NCBI GenBank assembly: GCA_945979635.1
Contig: CAMFPZ010000044.1
Coordinates: forward strand, 1-7,199
Source: an uncultured Eubacterium sp.
GTDB taxonomy: Bacteria; Bacillota; Clostridia; Oscillospirales; Acutalibacteraceae
Direction: 5' to 3'
Length of the DNA: 7,199 bases
In this document: piece after piece, positions 7,152-7,199 of the stretch
Position numbering within the stretch: position 1 is the stretch's first letter
How the letters are laid out: each line of letters starts with the position of its first letter
Made by a program: the position numbers and the translations under genes
Notes under the pieces: model-generated
Told to the model about the DNA's origin: nothing
Databases searched by the model: none
The model's input: the letters and a program-made list of their open reading frames with translations, nothing else

Positions 7152-7199
7152 CACCTCATCCGTCACGGCGGTGCCGTGCCACCTTCCCCTCAAGGGGAA
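7152..7199 (-). repeat. Palindrome 4: inverted double hairpin (TTCCCC/GGGGAA and CACGGC/GCCGTG), cut by window edge
   Basis: Read on the minus strand, TTCCCC-TTGA-GGGGAA (7199-7184) is followed by GGTGG, then CACGGC-ACC-GCCGTG (7178-7164), then ACGGATGAGGTG. It has the same module order as palindromes 2 and 3 but the opposite orientation. The first stem probably extends beyond the window, since its counterpart at 6972-6997 has 11 pairs. Confidence 0.75.

Larger units (their letters stand above)
6971..7199. repeat. Cluster of interspersed palindromic repeats (gene-free region, cut by window edge)
   Basis: No credible gene is present in these 229 bases. They hold four GC-rich palindromic modules separated by AT-rich spacers. 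The 18 bases at 6977-6994 (TTCCCCTTGAGGGGAAGG) recur as an exact inverted copy at 7182-7199, so the cluster is bounded by inverted repeats and probably continues past the window. Similar short sequences (GGTGGCACGGC, GTGACGGATGAGG, CTGTCACGCAGTGACTGAGGGG) are familiar as dispersed non-coding repeats in clostridial gut genomes. No transposase is present, so movement in trans, as for REP or MITE elements, would be needed. Confidence 0.75.

Noticed and set aside
6971..7199. CRISPR array reading of the repeated palindromes
   Set aside because: The modules differ in sequence, length and orientation, the spacers are irregular, and no cas gene is present.

Overview
The window holds one giant gene on the minus strand, its control sites, and a cluster of small palindromic repeats at the right edge. 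The AT-rich coding sequence, the strong GGAGGG ribosome binding site, the gene's domain make-up (bacterial Ig-like, FIVAR, InlB-type repeat and dockerin-like parts) and the palindromic repeats with CCTTCCCCTTGAGGGGAAGG and GTGACGGATGAGG cores together suggest a gut-type anaerobic Firmicute, most likely a clostridial lineage such as Oscillospiraceae/Ruminococcaceae. This assignment rests on recognition of sequence style, not on a marker gene.

Layout, read along the minus strand from right to left. (1) Positions 6971-7199 have no gene. They hold a cluster of GC-rich hairpins in an AT-rich background, which look like a composite of short interspersed palindromic repeats. (2) Positions 6811-6970 are AT-rich and hold a good sigma-A type promoter with an extended -10 box, a leader of about 45 nt and the Shine-Dalgarno sequence. 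(3) Positions 61-6810 encode one secreted protein of 2249 residues. (4) Positions 15-45 form a perfect hairpin terminator just after the stop codon. The gene therefore looks like a self-contained single-gene transcription unit of about 6.8 kb.

The protein has a signal peptide, then two Ig-like domains that each seem to be interrupted by a helical segment of about 80 residues, then further Ig-like domains. After these comes an array of four composite units (residues about 831-2119), each made of FIVAR helices, an InlB-like beta domain and two Ig-like domains of different type; the first unit lacks the InlB-like part. The C-terminus has a carboxypeptidase-regulatory-like beta domain and a single degenerate dockerin-like calcium loop. 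There is no LPXTG sorting signal, no SLH domain, no C-terminal membrane segment and no recognisable enzyme domain. The best reading is a long extracellular, stalk-like adhesin or scaffold protein, possibly held at the surface through its C-terminus.

I see no defence system, CRISPR array, tRNA, rRNA or transposase. The points most worth a second look are the mosaic pattern of the composite repeats, the paired helical insertions near the N-terminus, the dockerin-like tail, and the hairpin repeats whose second stem changes sequence while keeping its pairing.
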